Source: Haematobia irritans
Taxonomy: Eukaryota; Arthropoda; Insecta; Diptera; Muscidae
Direction of reading: 5' to 3'
NCBI RefSeq assembly: GCF_050003625.1
Contig: NC_134398.1
Location: 65,170,891-65,234,890, forward strand
DNA length: 64,000 nucleotides
Shown here: positions 9,484 to 18,600 of the stretch, one piece after another
How positions within the stretch are numbered: the stretch's first letter is position 1
Layout: each line of letters opens with the position of its first letter
Position numbers and translations under genes: made by a program
Notes under the pieces: model-generated
Seen by the model: only the letters and a program-made list of their open reading frames with translations
What the model was told of the DNA's origin: nothing
Database searches by the model: none

Positions 9484-10007
9484 AGGTTAGTAGGGTAGGT
9501 ATGCAGCCCGATATTTCAGGCTCACTTAGACTATTCAGTCCATTGTGATGCCACAGTGATGTTAGGTTAGGTGACAGCCCGATGTATCAGGCTCACTTAG
9601 ACTATTCAATCCATTGTGATACCACATTGGTGAACTTCTCTCTTATCACTGAGAGCTTGCCGATTCCATGTTAAGCTCAATGACAAGGGACCTCCTTTTT
9701 ATAGCCGAGTTCGAACGGTGTTCCACATTGCAGTGAAACCACTTAGGGAAGTTTTGAAACCCTCAGAAATGTCACCAGCATTATTGGGGTGGGATAACCC
9801 ACCGCTGAAAAACTTTTTTTGTGCTCGGTCGAAGCAGGAATCGAACCCACGACCTTGTGTATGCAAGACGGGCATGATAACCACTGCATCACGGTGGCTC
9901 CCACAGTGCCACAGTGATGAACTTCTCTCTTATCACTGAGTGCCGATTCTACGTTAAGCTCAATGACAGGGGACCTCATTTTTATAGCCGAGTCCGAACG
10001 GCGTTCC
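9484..10007 (-). mobile_element. Older SINE split by a younger SINE
   Basis: The outer SINE's 3' end lies at 9484-9561 (CAGGCTCACTTAGACTATTC). Its body resumes at 9908-10007 (GAACTTCTCTCTTATCACTG to AACGGCGTTCC). The two halves join in register once the inner insertion is removed. The tRNA head of the outer copy is absent; it breaks at 10,007. Confidence 0.85.
9562..9907 (-). mobile_element. tRNA-derived SINE, full length, inserted in another SINE
   Basis: Minus-strand SINE of about 345 bp with a complete tRNA-like head (about 9832-9902). The A-box region is GATGCAGTGGTTATC and the B box GGTTCGATTCC, followed by TGCTTCGACCGAGCAC. The 3' end has CCTAACCTAA. It is flanked by the 12-bp duplication GCCACAGTGATG (9550-9561 and 9908-9919), which lies within the older SINE. 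This is the same family as the copies at 6477, 30,758 and 58,539. Confidence 0.9.
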
Positions 10008-10300
10008 AATTTAATGACTTTTTCTTTAAATCAAAAATGTTTTCCTTTACTTTAAAAAAAGTTTGCGTTGCTTCAAAAATATATGTCTTAACGAAGGGAC
10101 AGGAATTTCAAAGATTCCTGTCCTAAATTTTAAGAAAACAATTCTTAAACCAAAGGCTATGAAATTTCTTTAAATTAAAGTCGTTTATTTTAAAGTAATT
10201 TGTCCGTAATATTGTGTAAATTGCGTGTCCTAAAATTTAAGTTGCACAATCTTTCATATTGGGTCAATATTGTTTTCAGTGTGATGGGCAAAACTCGCAT
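10008..10300. other. AT-rich stretch with small hairpin, no gene
   Basis: Contains a perfect 10-bp stem hairpin, GGACAGGAAT...ATTCCTGTCC, at about 10,098-10,124. It ends in TTTTCAGTG, a terminus resembling that of several MITEs nearby. It may be a decayed MITE; no partner terminus is clear. Confidence 0.4.
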
Positions 10301-12200
10301 TCGTGTTGTAAGGACATGATTGATATCTTTGACCACATGACAATATTTTTTCTGGTGTGGTAAATTATATGAAACCTTTAATGTCAGCTTGCTTCCTTAA
10401 ACTATCTTGATTGCAGACTGCTTCCTTTGAATATCTTGGATAATGAAGAACCTGAGTAATTTTAACCCGAATTAAATACACAAATCCTTGAATTTAAGTC
10501 AACTTTATTGTTGAGCGCTGTTCGCGTCTGAAACTGCAACCAGATTGGAAGAGGGAGATGTATTGGTGGAGAATGTAGTGCACACGGTCTTACCAGTAGA
10601 AAGGTATTAATCGAATTACACTGAGTCTCTAAACCTAAGCGGAAATCGTAATTCTGAGGTGATTTATGGCGAAAACTCATGACATTTGTGCGTATCCAAT
10701 CGATAACAATGAGTTCTATGGAATTTTCTTATGATTATAGGGATTGAAATTTAAGGTAACATGTTTACTTTTAACGTGAACAAGCGCATTAAAAGCATTT
10801 CAATTACTATTTTATTCTCTCGTTATTAGGAATCAATATCAAGCTCCTTAAATGAAGTTCAAATTCTTAAATGAAGGGCACAATCTGTGGATTCATATCA
10901 ATTTTCATTTGAGTTCACTAAAGAATTTTTAAAAACTATTGTGCATATTTGAACTTTTTTTAGCGATGGAAACAAACTTTTCTCAAATTATTTTGCACTC
11001 ACTCGAAGTAAAGCCACGTCTAGTCACCTCTCTGTGTAGTTGTTGCAATTGTTAACCTTGACATCAATTTCGACATCTCATTTTAAAACCCTATCTAGGA
11101 TATTATGGATCTCGTGAGTGTGTGTGTGCCTCTGGCTGTTGTGGTGGTTTTCCATTGCAATGGTGGGTATAGTTGAAACATGTCTTCGTCATTGCCATCA
11201 TTATCAACATCATCAACAGAACCATCAACATCATGTCACTCAGCCATTCTGCACTGTCGACTTTTGACGTTTGCTGCAATTAACACGCAAGTTAAGGATA
11301 ACAAATCACACATCATCCACTGGACGGACAAGGAGACAGACTGACAAGCTTACACTTATTCAGGCATTGGCACTATCCCGGATAAGCAAAGGCGCACACT
11401 CGCACAAACAGGCGTTAAAGAACCCCACATCCTTGGTGGGATTTTAAGTCTTTTTCGTCTTTGTTCCCTCATTTTTCCATTCATCCATCCATTCATTCAT
11501 TTACTGACTCACAGTTCTCTTCTCTGACCTGTCATTTTTACTTTGTGTTTTTTTTTTTGCTCGGCCATGTGATGATGATGGGTGGCAGTTGGAATGGATT
11601 TTGGAGCTGTTAGTGTATGTTGTGGTTGTTGTATTTGTGGTGCTTCATCATTTCATTCGCAAGTCATTCAAGTCATTAATTTTCGTGACCCCACACGTTT
11701 TTTTTGTGTTCCTGTGCTGTCCTTTCCATACTTCCCCGCTCCGCCTTGTATGTCACGGTGAAGATGATGTTCCTTCTGCTGCTGCCTTTGCTGCTCGGCA
11801 TCGTTTTTGGTTTCTTGTTGCCTGCCATTTTTCCTTTCTTTCATGGCATTCGTAGTTAATCTGTGCTCTTTTTCGACATGCCATGTTTTAGTGACTCGAG
11901 GTCGTTTGTTATTCCTAATTTCACTTCTACTTGTATGAACTTTACTCCTGTGGCGGTTAGTTCCATGTTTGTGTGGATATTCTCCCCCTCCGAGAATGGA
12001 GGATGGTGTGTTTAGTTTTGTCGAACTGATATGGACTTCTTCTTGGGTGAAATGTTGGAAATGTGTAGCAAAAAATAATAAGGCACCATAGACTTTACTT
12101 CCTGAGATTCTTCAGGGCACAATTTTCATCCGTTTACCTTGAAATTTTATGTCTGATTTTCAATATCTCAAAAAAAGAAAATGGTTTATAGGGTGGCTGA
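10301..12200. other. Low-repeat region, probable host intergenic/intronic DNA
   Basis: I recognise no repeat family over most of this ~1.9 kb. Base composition is more balanced (GC-richer near 11,100-12,000) and there are simple runs such as CATTCATCCATCCATTCATT (about 11,478-11,505) and CATCATCAACAGAACCATCA (about 11,205-11,230). The longest ORF (11,589-11,855) starts late, is rich in Val/Phe/His runs and has no recognisable domain, so I do not call it. It could be intron or regulatory DNA of a nearby gene. Confidence 0.45.
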
Positions 12201-12496
12201 TACACGCAAAGAAAAAAAAAACGTTTGGAAAACGTGTACCGAAAACGTTTTTCTTTTGTTAGAGTTTTTTGATTTGCTTCGAAAATTTTAAACTTTTATC
12301 ACCAAAAAAATTCGTTTGTTACAAAATTTTTATTTTTTCAACAAAAAAAATTATTTTTGAAACAACAACGCAGTGCATTTCGTTTATATCAAACTCTGTT
12401 CTTTTGTGACTTTAGGTCTTTAATAAGACACATTTTACAGTTCAAAATTTAATATAGTACAATGTAATGTTCAACATTTTTTCGGAATCTTCCGAA

Positions 12497-12546
12497 CGAC
12501 CCTTCTCATGCAAGTCAGACGTAGCAACCACTGCTCCACGGTGCCA
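12497..12546 (-). other. Truncated tRNA-like module (A box only)
   Basis: Minus strand reads GGCACCGTGGAGCAGTGGTT then GCTACGTCTGACTTGCATG and stops at AAGGGTCGTTCGG. The B-box half present in the copy at 16,038 is deleted here, which also removes the AT-rich spacer seen in the other copies. Confidence 0.65.
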
Positions 12547-12660
12547 AACTAACTGTTTGTTTCTGTTAAATGAACTTTGTTTACTCGGCTCGTGGGCGCC
12601 GCAAGCTATGCTATATAAATATAACTTATATGGATATTTATCTATTGATTACCATAACAG

Positions 12661-12731
12661 GTACATAGCTCAGTGGTTAGTGTGTTGGCTTACAAAGAGC
12701 ATGATCCGCGGTTCGATTCTCCGTCCAGGCG
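12661..12731 (+). other. tRNA-like module with intact A and B boxes
   Basis: A-box TAGCTCAGTGGTTAGTGTG and B box GGTTCGATTCT are textbook pol III internal promoter elements at normal spacing, followed by CCGTCCAGGCGA. A short A-tract follows but no T4 terminator directly, so any transcript would run on. It is probably not a functional tRNA: I cannot build a convincing acceptor stem. Confidence 0.7.
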
Positions 12732-13052
12732 AAAATTAAAAAAAAAATTTAAATTTATAAAATCGTATAATTTCTTCTACATTGCTGGTATTACAGGAAA
12801 AGGTGTTAAGAACTAAAAAACCTCGTGGATGTGAGAAAGATGTGAGGGAAAATGCAATTAGCAAGAAAACAATGTTTTTTTTTGAGTTAGTCTTTATGAA
12901 ATTGTTTTTACATCCTGGAAAAGAATAACCGTTTATCACAAAAAGTACATACTTTTCTTCCAAATACACTTCCTTACAGCGAAAAGCAAATGAGAAAAGA
13001 ACTTTGTTTGTCTAAAATTTCGTTTGGGAGGAAAGAATTATTTTTTTGCGTG

Positions 13053-13300
13053 TATGTATTGGAACAAAATGCAGGTTTCTATCGTTTCTAAACCTCTTTG
13101 ATAGCTGACAGATTTATACCAGTGACAATATATTGCTTACAAGCTTACACAAGCATTTTGGTCAATTGTATTCAGAAATAAAGTTGTTCGTAATGGAATT
13201 CAAGGGTAATAGTGATTGTGTGATTGTTTATATTTGGCTGGAAACCGCAAGATAGAGTACTCTAACATTTAAATCTGAATAAATCTTTGTTTTTTCTCGT
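13053..13300. other. AT-rich, possible 5' part of decayed maT-like element
   Basis: Follows the tRNA-bearing element. It includes GTGATTGTGTGATTGTTTAT and leads into the recognisable transposase fragment at 13,301. No terminal repeat is visible. Confidence 0.35.
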
Positions 13301-13675
13301 TACTATGATACTGGTAGTATTGCATCACGTCCAAAAAGTGGAAGAAAAATCGGTAACAACACAAAAAAATGATATGAAAAATAAAGTCCTGGGTTGATCA
13401 AAATCCATGACGCGTTGGCAAAAAACTTGCTCGTGAGTTGAAAATATCGCGGATGAAACACATATTGATAAAAGAGCTTGGACTAAAGCCAATAAAGTTC
13501 CAAAAAGTGCAAGAGCTTACCGATGAACAAAAAAAGTTGACTGGAAAAAAACCGAGAAGTTGTTTTGCTTGAACAGTGCCTAGTGCCTAGTTATCTACGA
13601 TAAGCCATTCCAATTGCGCAGTTTGCCAAAAGTGGTCAGCTGGAAAATTACTCCTGCGATTGGCCACCATAAATA
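13301..13675 (+). pseudogene. Decayed Tc1/mariner transposase fragment, maT-like
   Basis: Three pieces in three frames read like the N-terminal half of a maT/DD37D-type transposase. From about 13,307, DTGSIASRPKSGRK is the linker between helix-turn-helix domains. From 13,438, LKISRMKHILIKELGLKPIK then FQKVQELTDEQKK is the second helix-turn-helix and the conserved linker before the catalytic core. Near 13,593, YDKPFQL resembles the DEKPFQI motif at the first catalytic Asp. Frameshifts and stops separate the pieces, and the catalytic domain beyond is missing or unrecognisable. An old dead copy; family assignment is from motif memory. Confidence 0.7.
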
Positions 13676-13890
13676 AATTTTACTCCACATTTTGATATTT
13701 TCACAAAGCGTTGTTAAAACCAGGAAAATTTAATGTCCTGGTGTACTTTTTAACTGCATTTCACGAAATTACACTCTTTCATAGAAGAAAAATGGATTAA
13801 GAGTTAAGAAAAAAATCATTGGCGCCAAATCGTGACCATTTTAACCGCTCAGTACATTTTTTGAGAATTGTACGAAAATTTTCTCCTGCA
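13676..13890. other. Unassigned AT-rich stretch
   Basis: Includes ATTAAGAGTTAAGAAAAAAATC and CAAATCGTGACCATTTTAACC, loosely like the right half of repeat C (about 2270-2300). Too diverged to claim firmly. No ORF. Confidence 0.35.
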
Positions 13891-14023
13891 CTCAAAAAAA
13901 AAGTGAGCTCTGTATTTCACTAAAGCCATTTTAACTTTATTTTAGTTCATGGATTTATTATATTTGGAGAAAGGTCCCTTTATCTAACAATTTTTTGCGT
14001 ACATTAGTTAAATTAACTAAAAA
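13891..14023 (+). mobile_element. Fold-back MITE F interior fragment
   Basis: GTATTTCACTAAAGCCATTT, TTTTAGTTCATGGATTTATT and GCGTACATTAGTTAAATTAA match the interior of MITE F (32,715-32,825) and the fragment at 7290-7400. It breaks off where the AACAAGTG... repeat begins. Confidence 0.65.
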
Positions 14024-15075
14024 CAAGTGTATACAGCTCTAAGTTCGGCCGGGCCGAATCTTAAATACCCACCACCATGAACAAAATATTAGGGTTTCCT
14101 TTGAAATTTCAGGAGGGCTTGAGGAATTGAGGACACTTCCCGAAGATAAATTTAAAGATTTCACCTATGAGGACTATATCAGATTCTGGATTTAAAAGAA
14201 CCATTTGTGTTTGAGTTTTAGAGGAATCATTAACATCTCTTGTAAGTGTGCAAGAAAATTATAAAATAACGTCTTGATTTGAAATCTTAAATCTGTAGAA
14301 GTAAAATCTGGAAATTTTACATTGAGTTTCGAGCAATTTTCATGATCAGTGCGCCTTCTACACCCTCAAGAAGTGAAGTCGGTCTATATGGAGGCATTAC
14401 CAAATGGACCGATAAAAACTTAATCCGATACACGTTTTTGTGAGCCTAAAATACCAGAATATTTACAATTTCAGGCAAATCAGATAAAAACTACGGTTTC
14501 TAGAAACCCAAGGAGTTAAATCGGGAGATCGTTCTTATGGGGGCTATACTAAAATATGGACCGATACTCACCGTTTTCGGCACACCTCTTTATGACCCGA
14601 AAATACCTCTAGATTTCCAATTTCAGGCAAATAGGATAAAAACTTCGGATTCTAGAAGCCCAAGAAGTAAAATCGGGAAATCGGTCTATATGGGGGCTAT
14701 ACCAAAATATGGACCGATACTCACCATTTTCGGCACACCTATTTATGGTCCTAAAATACCTCTAGATTTCCAATTTCAGACAAATTGAATAAAAACTACG
14801 GTTTCTATAAGCCCAAGACCCGAAATCGGGAGGTCGTTTTATATGGGAACCATCCAAAACATGAACCGATACTCACAATTTTTGGCACACGTATTTGTCG
14901 TCCTACAATACCTCTAGATTTTCAATTTCAGGTAAATTGAATAAAAACTGCGGTTTCTATAAGCCCAAGAAGTAAAATCGGGAGATCGGTCTATATGGGG
15001 GCTATACCAAAATCGATATTTCGATGTGTTACAAACGGAATGACAAACTTATTATACCCCCGTCACCATTCTATG
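14024..15075 (+). repeat. AACAAGTATATAC-type repeat with ~150-bp tandem modules
   Basis: Starts AACAAGTGTATACAGCTC then AAGTTCGGCCGGGCCGAATC; ends AACGGAATGACAAACTTATT with TATACCCCCGTCACCATTC. In between, three to four direct modules of about 150-155 bp begin near 14,522, 14,674, 14,829 and 14,979. Each reads ATCGGTCTATATGGGGGCTA ... CTCACCATTTTCGGCACACC ... ACCTCTAGATTTCCAATTTC. The ORF at 14,537-14,788 merely reads through two modules and is not a gene. The minus-strand copy at 61,905-63,575 has the same layout. Internal ~150-bp tandem repeats recall DINE-1/Helitron-like elements, but I see no diagnostic Helitron ends. Confidence 0.75.
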
Positions 15076-15079
15076 GTGG

Positions 15080-15236
15080 TTTCGAATTTGTCGAAAAATA
15101 TTTACTTATTTTTGTGATATCGGCGTGATGCCAGCGTTTGTAATACTGCTTAGTTAAAATTTTCTAAAAATGTAAAAAATTTTCTAAAATTAACCAAAAG
15201 TTTTCTTCCTGGTGGGTTCACTGTTTTTTCAGTGTG
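15080..15236 (-). mobile_element. Fold-back MITE F, solo arm
   Basis: AATATTTACTTATTTTTGTG, GTGATATCGGCGTGATGCC, TCTAAAATTAACCAAAAG and the end CTTCCTGGTGGGTTCACTG + TTTTTTCAGTG match the outer arm of MITE F (33,070-33,206). Only one arm is present. Confidence 0.75.
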
Positions 15237-15850
15237 CTGTAGTTCATATTGAACTTATGCGTACACGAAAAAAATATTCTTTCCTCCCAAACAAAATGTT
15301 AGACAGACAAATATGGTTTCCCATTTGCATTTCCTGTAAGGAAGTTTGTTTGGAAGAAAAGTATATACTTTTTGTCATAAACGTTGATTCTTTTATAGGA
15401 TGTAAAAACAATTTCACACAGACTAACCAAACAAAATCTTTTTCTGGCTAATTGCATCTTTCCTCACATCTTTTTCACTTCCACGAGGTTTTTTAGTTTT
15501 TATTAGCACAGTTTTCTATAATACAAACCATGCACGCAAAAAAATAATTCTTTCCTCCAAAACGAAATTTTAGACAAACAAAGTTCGTTTCTCATTTGCT
15601 TTTCGCTGTAAGGAAGTGTATTTTGAAGAAAAGTATATACTTTTTGTGATAAACGTTTATTCTTTTCCAGGATTTCATAAAGACAAACTCAAAAAAAAAA
15701 AAAAAAAAACATTGTTTTCTTGCTAATTGCATTTTCCCTTACATCTTTCTCACATCCACGAGATTTTTTAGTTCTTAACACCTTTTCCTGTAATACCAAC
15801 AATGTAGAAGAAATTATACGATTTTATAGATTTGTAAATTTTTTTTACCT

Positions 15851-15925
15851 TTCGCCTGGACGGAGAATCGAACCGCGGACCATGCACTTTGTAAGCCAAC
15901 ACACTAACCACTGAGCTATGTATCT
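15851..15925 (-). other. tRNA-like module in TIR element copy 3
   Basis: Minus strand: A-box TAGCTCAGTGGTTAGTGTG, B box GGTTCGATTCT, nearly identical to the module at 12,661-12,731. It is head to head with the module at 16,038. Confidence 0.7.
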
Positions 15926-16037
15926 GTTATGGTCATCAATAGATAAATATCCATATAAGTTATATTTATATAGCATAGCTTGCGGCGCTCACGAACCAAA
16001 TAAACAAAGTTTATTTAACAGAAACAAACATTTAGTT

Positions 16038-16114
16038 TGGCACCGTGGAGCAGTGGTTGCTACGTCCGACTTGCATGTCAAGGGTCGTGGGTTTGATCCC
16101 TGCTCCGACCAAAG
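16038..16114 (+). other. tRNA-like module with A/B boxes and T-run terminator
   Basis: Reads GGCACCGTGGAGCAGTGGTT, GCTACGTCCGACTTGCATG, then B box GGGTTTGATCCC and TGCTCCGACCA. It is followed at 16,115-16,122 by a T run that could end pol III transcription. This is the most complete tRNA-like module in the window and resembles the head of the SINE family. I could not assign an isotype, and an acceptor stem is not convincing. Confidence 0.65.
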
Positions 16115-16471
16115 TTTTTTTTGTTTTGTTTTTTTTTTACATATATTCCAGATATGTTCGGAATATTCCGAAAAAATGTTCAACATTACATTGTAGTATA
16201 TTAAATGTTGAACTGTAAAATGTGTCTTATTAAAGACCTAAAGTCAGAAAAGAACAGTGTTTGATATAAACGAAATGGACTGTGTTGTTGTTTCAAAAAT
16301 AACTTTTTTATTGAAAAAATAAAAATTTTGTAACAAACGAATTTTTTTGGTGATAAAAGTTTAAAATTTTCCAAGTAATTCAAAAAACTCTAACAAAAGA
16401 AAAACGTTTTCGGTACACGTTTTCCAAACGTTTTTTTTTCTTTGCGTGTGTAGAAAGAAGATTTGATTTTA

Positions 16472-17622
16472 CACGCACAGAAAAACCATGTTTGGACATG
16501 GTTGCCGCATCCATTTAATGCTTATCTAGAGCATGTAATTGCCGCGAAAACCATGTATTTTGTCTTTGTAAAAATAGTTTTCGAGCGGAGAAAAATGTAT
16601 GGTGGCAATAAGCATTTGAATGGTTCTCAAATACCGCAAACATGTTCTATGATTTAAATGATAGAATTTGAGACAATTAAATGGTCGGGAAAATCATGTA
16701 CCTGACCATTTAATTTTTTTTACTTTTTTACATGGAAAAAAGTATTTTTATAGATTAAGTAAAGACATGTCTAGAACCATTACATGGCCATAAAGACCAT
16801 TTACATTTTTTCGTGACCATTTAATTTTTTAACTTGTTTGCAGCGAAAAGAATTTTATAAAAACATTGAGCAGGTACATACGATTTTCATTTTGCGCGTC
16901 AGTCGTGTGTTGATTATTTCTTGGAATGGACGGAGAATACGGATTTACTGTGTTTTGTGTTAATTTATTTATTCAGAAGTGGCACGTGGTTTTATGTGAA
17001 CACAAAAAAGGAAAGTGTAATTGAAACAATGTACCTGTTTTTTTGTTCTGCATTTTGCTATATGGTATCATTTATTTTTATTTGCAGTTACGTGATGTCT
17101 GCATTTGTAGATTTGATGGGCTCGATGTAAATATGGAATAATTACATATTGTTGAAATTGAAATAAAATAGAGAGTGTAAAAATATATGATATTTGCTTG
17201 AACGGCATTATAAATACAATAAAACAATGAATTAGTTTATAAATAAATAAAAACAAACAAATAAAATTAATTTTGTGTTTTCTTTTCTCAAGTGGCGTCC
17301 TTTTTTCGACGATGAAAAAAGTTTTTTCATAAAGATCAAAACATTTTAGGTTGTGACCATGTTCTTTTAACTAGGAGAAAAACATTTTTAATGAATACCA
17401 TAACATTTTAAATCGTGACCATTGTCTTTTCATTCAAACAAAATTCTTTTTACCAATATAATAACATTTTAGATGAGAACAATTGCATTTTTCTTATAAC
17501 CATGTTCACTGAGCCAACATGGTTGCAGGTTAAAATGTTACATGGTCGCCGCAAAAATAGCTCCTATCATATTATTTTGCTCTTCGAATATGGTTGTGAC
17601 AATCATGTTTCTTCTCTGCGTG
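16472..17622. mobile_element. 1.15-kb TIR element, CACGCACAGAAAAACCATG ends
   Basis: Left end CACGCACAGAAAAACCATG, right end CATGTTTCTTCTCTGCGTG, with TA on both sides (16,470-16,471 and 17,623-17,624). The body has many short copies of ACCATG(T), GACCATTTAA and CATTTTA..GTGACCAT in both orientations, like subterminal transposase-binding repeats. The longest ORF (16,921-17,130) is short and hydrophobic with no recognisable domain. The terminal CACGCA..GAA is shared with the tRNA-bearing element although the bodies differ. Confidence 0.75.
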
Positions 17623-17639
17623 TATATAGACCTATAGTA

Positions 17640-18320
17640 AATAATCGAAAAATATCGTATGGATAACCTCTCTATTGTCGTGAGATCAAAGATTTCGTGT
17701 CTTTAAAATACGAATGCAAATTTTGCTTAGCATAGAAGACGCATTTCTCTAATATAAAGTTTTTTCCTTGTCCAAAAGTCGATAAACTTTTCAATGAAGT
17801 CGTATTGTCCTTATAATTAAGTGATTTGGCTTAAAAATGGGTATCATAACATGAAAGAAAAAATATTTGGGCTAAGGTCAACTTGACTTTAATAATTCAG
17901 AAAAATTCTTTAAATTTAATGAAAGTGTCTTTAAATTTGTTGTCTTTTTGCATCTTGACTACAAAGCAAAAAATCGTTCAGATATAGGACATGTTTTTCA
18001 ACACTTTATTTTAAAGAAGCTTTTTACTTGAAACATAGCATAATTTCTACTGGAAGTCGAGTCTTAACTTGGAAAATGAAGTTGTCGTTAACTCGTTTTT
18101 AAAGGACTTTGATAGCATATGAAGAAAAAAAGCTGAGAAAGCGAAAAATTAAAATTTGCTTCCTAGAAGCAAGTACACAAAACCCAAATTTAAAAGAGAA
18201 TTGTGTCTTAAAAGCATCCTTACTTGTATTCTCCGCTTCTTTGGCTCGGAATCAATACCAAATTTTTTAAAGTAAAGACAAAATCTTTGGAACCGGGCAT
18301 GCTTTTTTTTCAGTGTACCA
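17640..18320 (-). repeat. Dispersed repeat D, long copy
   Basis: In inverse it carries the phrases found at 4484-4600 and 6945-7268: AAAAGTCGATAAACTTTTC, GGCTTAAAAATGGGTATC, TTCTACTGGAAGTCGAGTC, TCCGCTTCTTTGGCTCGGAA and the end GGGCATGCTTTTTTTTCAGT. This is the best copy of the family. Non-coding; the ORFs at 18,149-18,529 are shadows. Confidence 0.65.
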
Positions 18321-18600
18321 TCCTTGTTTTTATTGTAGGTCCCACGGGACCTCATCACGCTGGTATCGCTTCCGGTGTTATCACATACAGAAGGGTTAAT
18401 AAACCACGAAAAGAAAATGAAAATTTCATACATGAGATATGTATCCCAATTTTAATTTTATTGGTCCTAGATTTAAAGCCACATAGGTCGCTAAAAACGT
18501 TCTTTATTTTAAAGAAACCGCATCTTTGACTCGGAATCAATACCATAATCCTTAAGGGAAGGTCAAAATCTTTTTTTTTAGTGCAGGGTAGCTCCCAACA
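18321..18600. repeat. Short second repeat D end plus unassigned DNA
   Basis: CGCATCTTTGACTCGGAATC at 18,518-18,537 and AAGGTCAAAATCTTTTTTTT at about 18,560 repeat the repeat D terminus in the same orientation. The preceding 150 bp (TAGGTCCCACGGGACCTC) is unassigned and holds a small palindrome, GGTCCCACGGGACC, at about 18,338. Confidence 0.5.

Larger units (their letters stand above)
12203..13052 (+). mobile_element. tRNA-bearing TIR element, copy 2 (reference copy)
   Basis: 850 bp, ends CACGCAAAGAAAAAA and ATTTTTTTGCGTG, flanked by TA on both sides (12,201-12,202 and 13,053-13,054). Order inside: CGTTTGGAAAACGTGTACCG block, minus-strand tRNA-like module (12,497-12,546, B box lost), centre GCTATATAAATATAACTTA, plus-strand tRNA-like module (12,661-12,731), then a long right arm ending TTTGTCTAAAATTTCGTTTG. 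No transposase. Recurs at 2706, 15,262/15,533 and 20,836. The two ends differ beyond the terminal ~15 bp. Confidence 0.85.
15533..16448 (-). mobile_element. tRNA-bearing TIR element, copy 3, nested in an older copy
   Basis: 916 bp, ends CACGCAAAAAAATAATTC and TTTCTTTGCGTG, in inverse orientation relative to the copy at 12,203. The flanks are TG on both sides where the undisturbed sibling sequence has a single TG, so the target duplication here is TG rather than TA. Both tRNA-like modules are complete (15,851-15,925 minus and 16,038-16,114 plus). No transposase; the ORFs inside read through the modules and are not genes. Confidence 0.85.
15262..16470 (-). mobile_element. Older tRNA-bearing TIR element, interrupted
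   Basis: Begins near TACACGAAAAAAATATTC and follows the right arm of the family in inverse (CCTCCCAAACAAAATGTTAG, TTCTTTTATAGGATG) to ATACAAACCATG. There it is interrupted by a younger copy of the same family (15,533-16,448) and resumes TGTAGAAAGAAGATTTGATT. The younger copy's own sequence at the matching place reads AACAATGTAGAAGAAATTAT, so the pre-insertion site is known. The remaining left half of the old copy is missing after about 16,470. Confidence 0.75.

Noticed and set aside
11589..11855. 88-codon ORF in a GC-richer region
   Set aside because: No recognisable domain, skewed Val/Phe/His composition, no supporting splice signals or second exon that I could see.
12661..12731. Possible functional tRNA gene
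   Set aside because: A and B boxes are good but no convincing acceptor stem, no immediate T-run, and it is a repeated part of a transposable element.
14024..15075. Helitron call for the 150-bp-module repeat
   Set aside because: Modular layout is suggestive, but I see no TC start, CTRR end or 3' hairpin; kept as an unclassified repeat.
16921..17130. Hydrophobic 69-codon ORF inside the 1.15-kb TIR element
   Set aside because: Too short for a transposase, no motif; expected by chance in AT-rich DNA.
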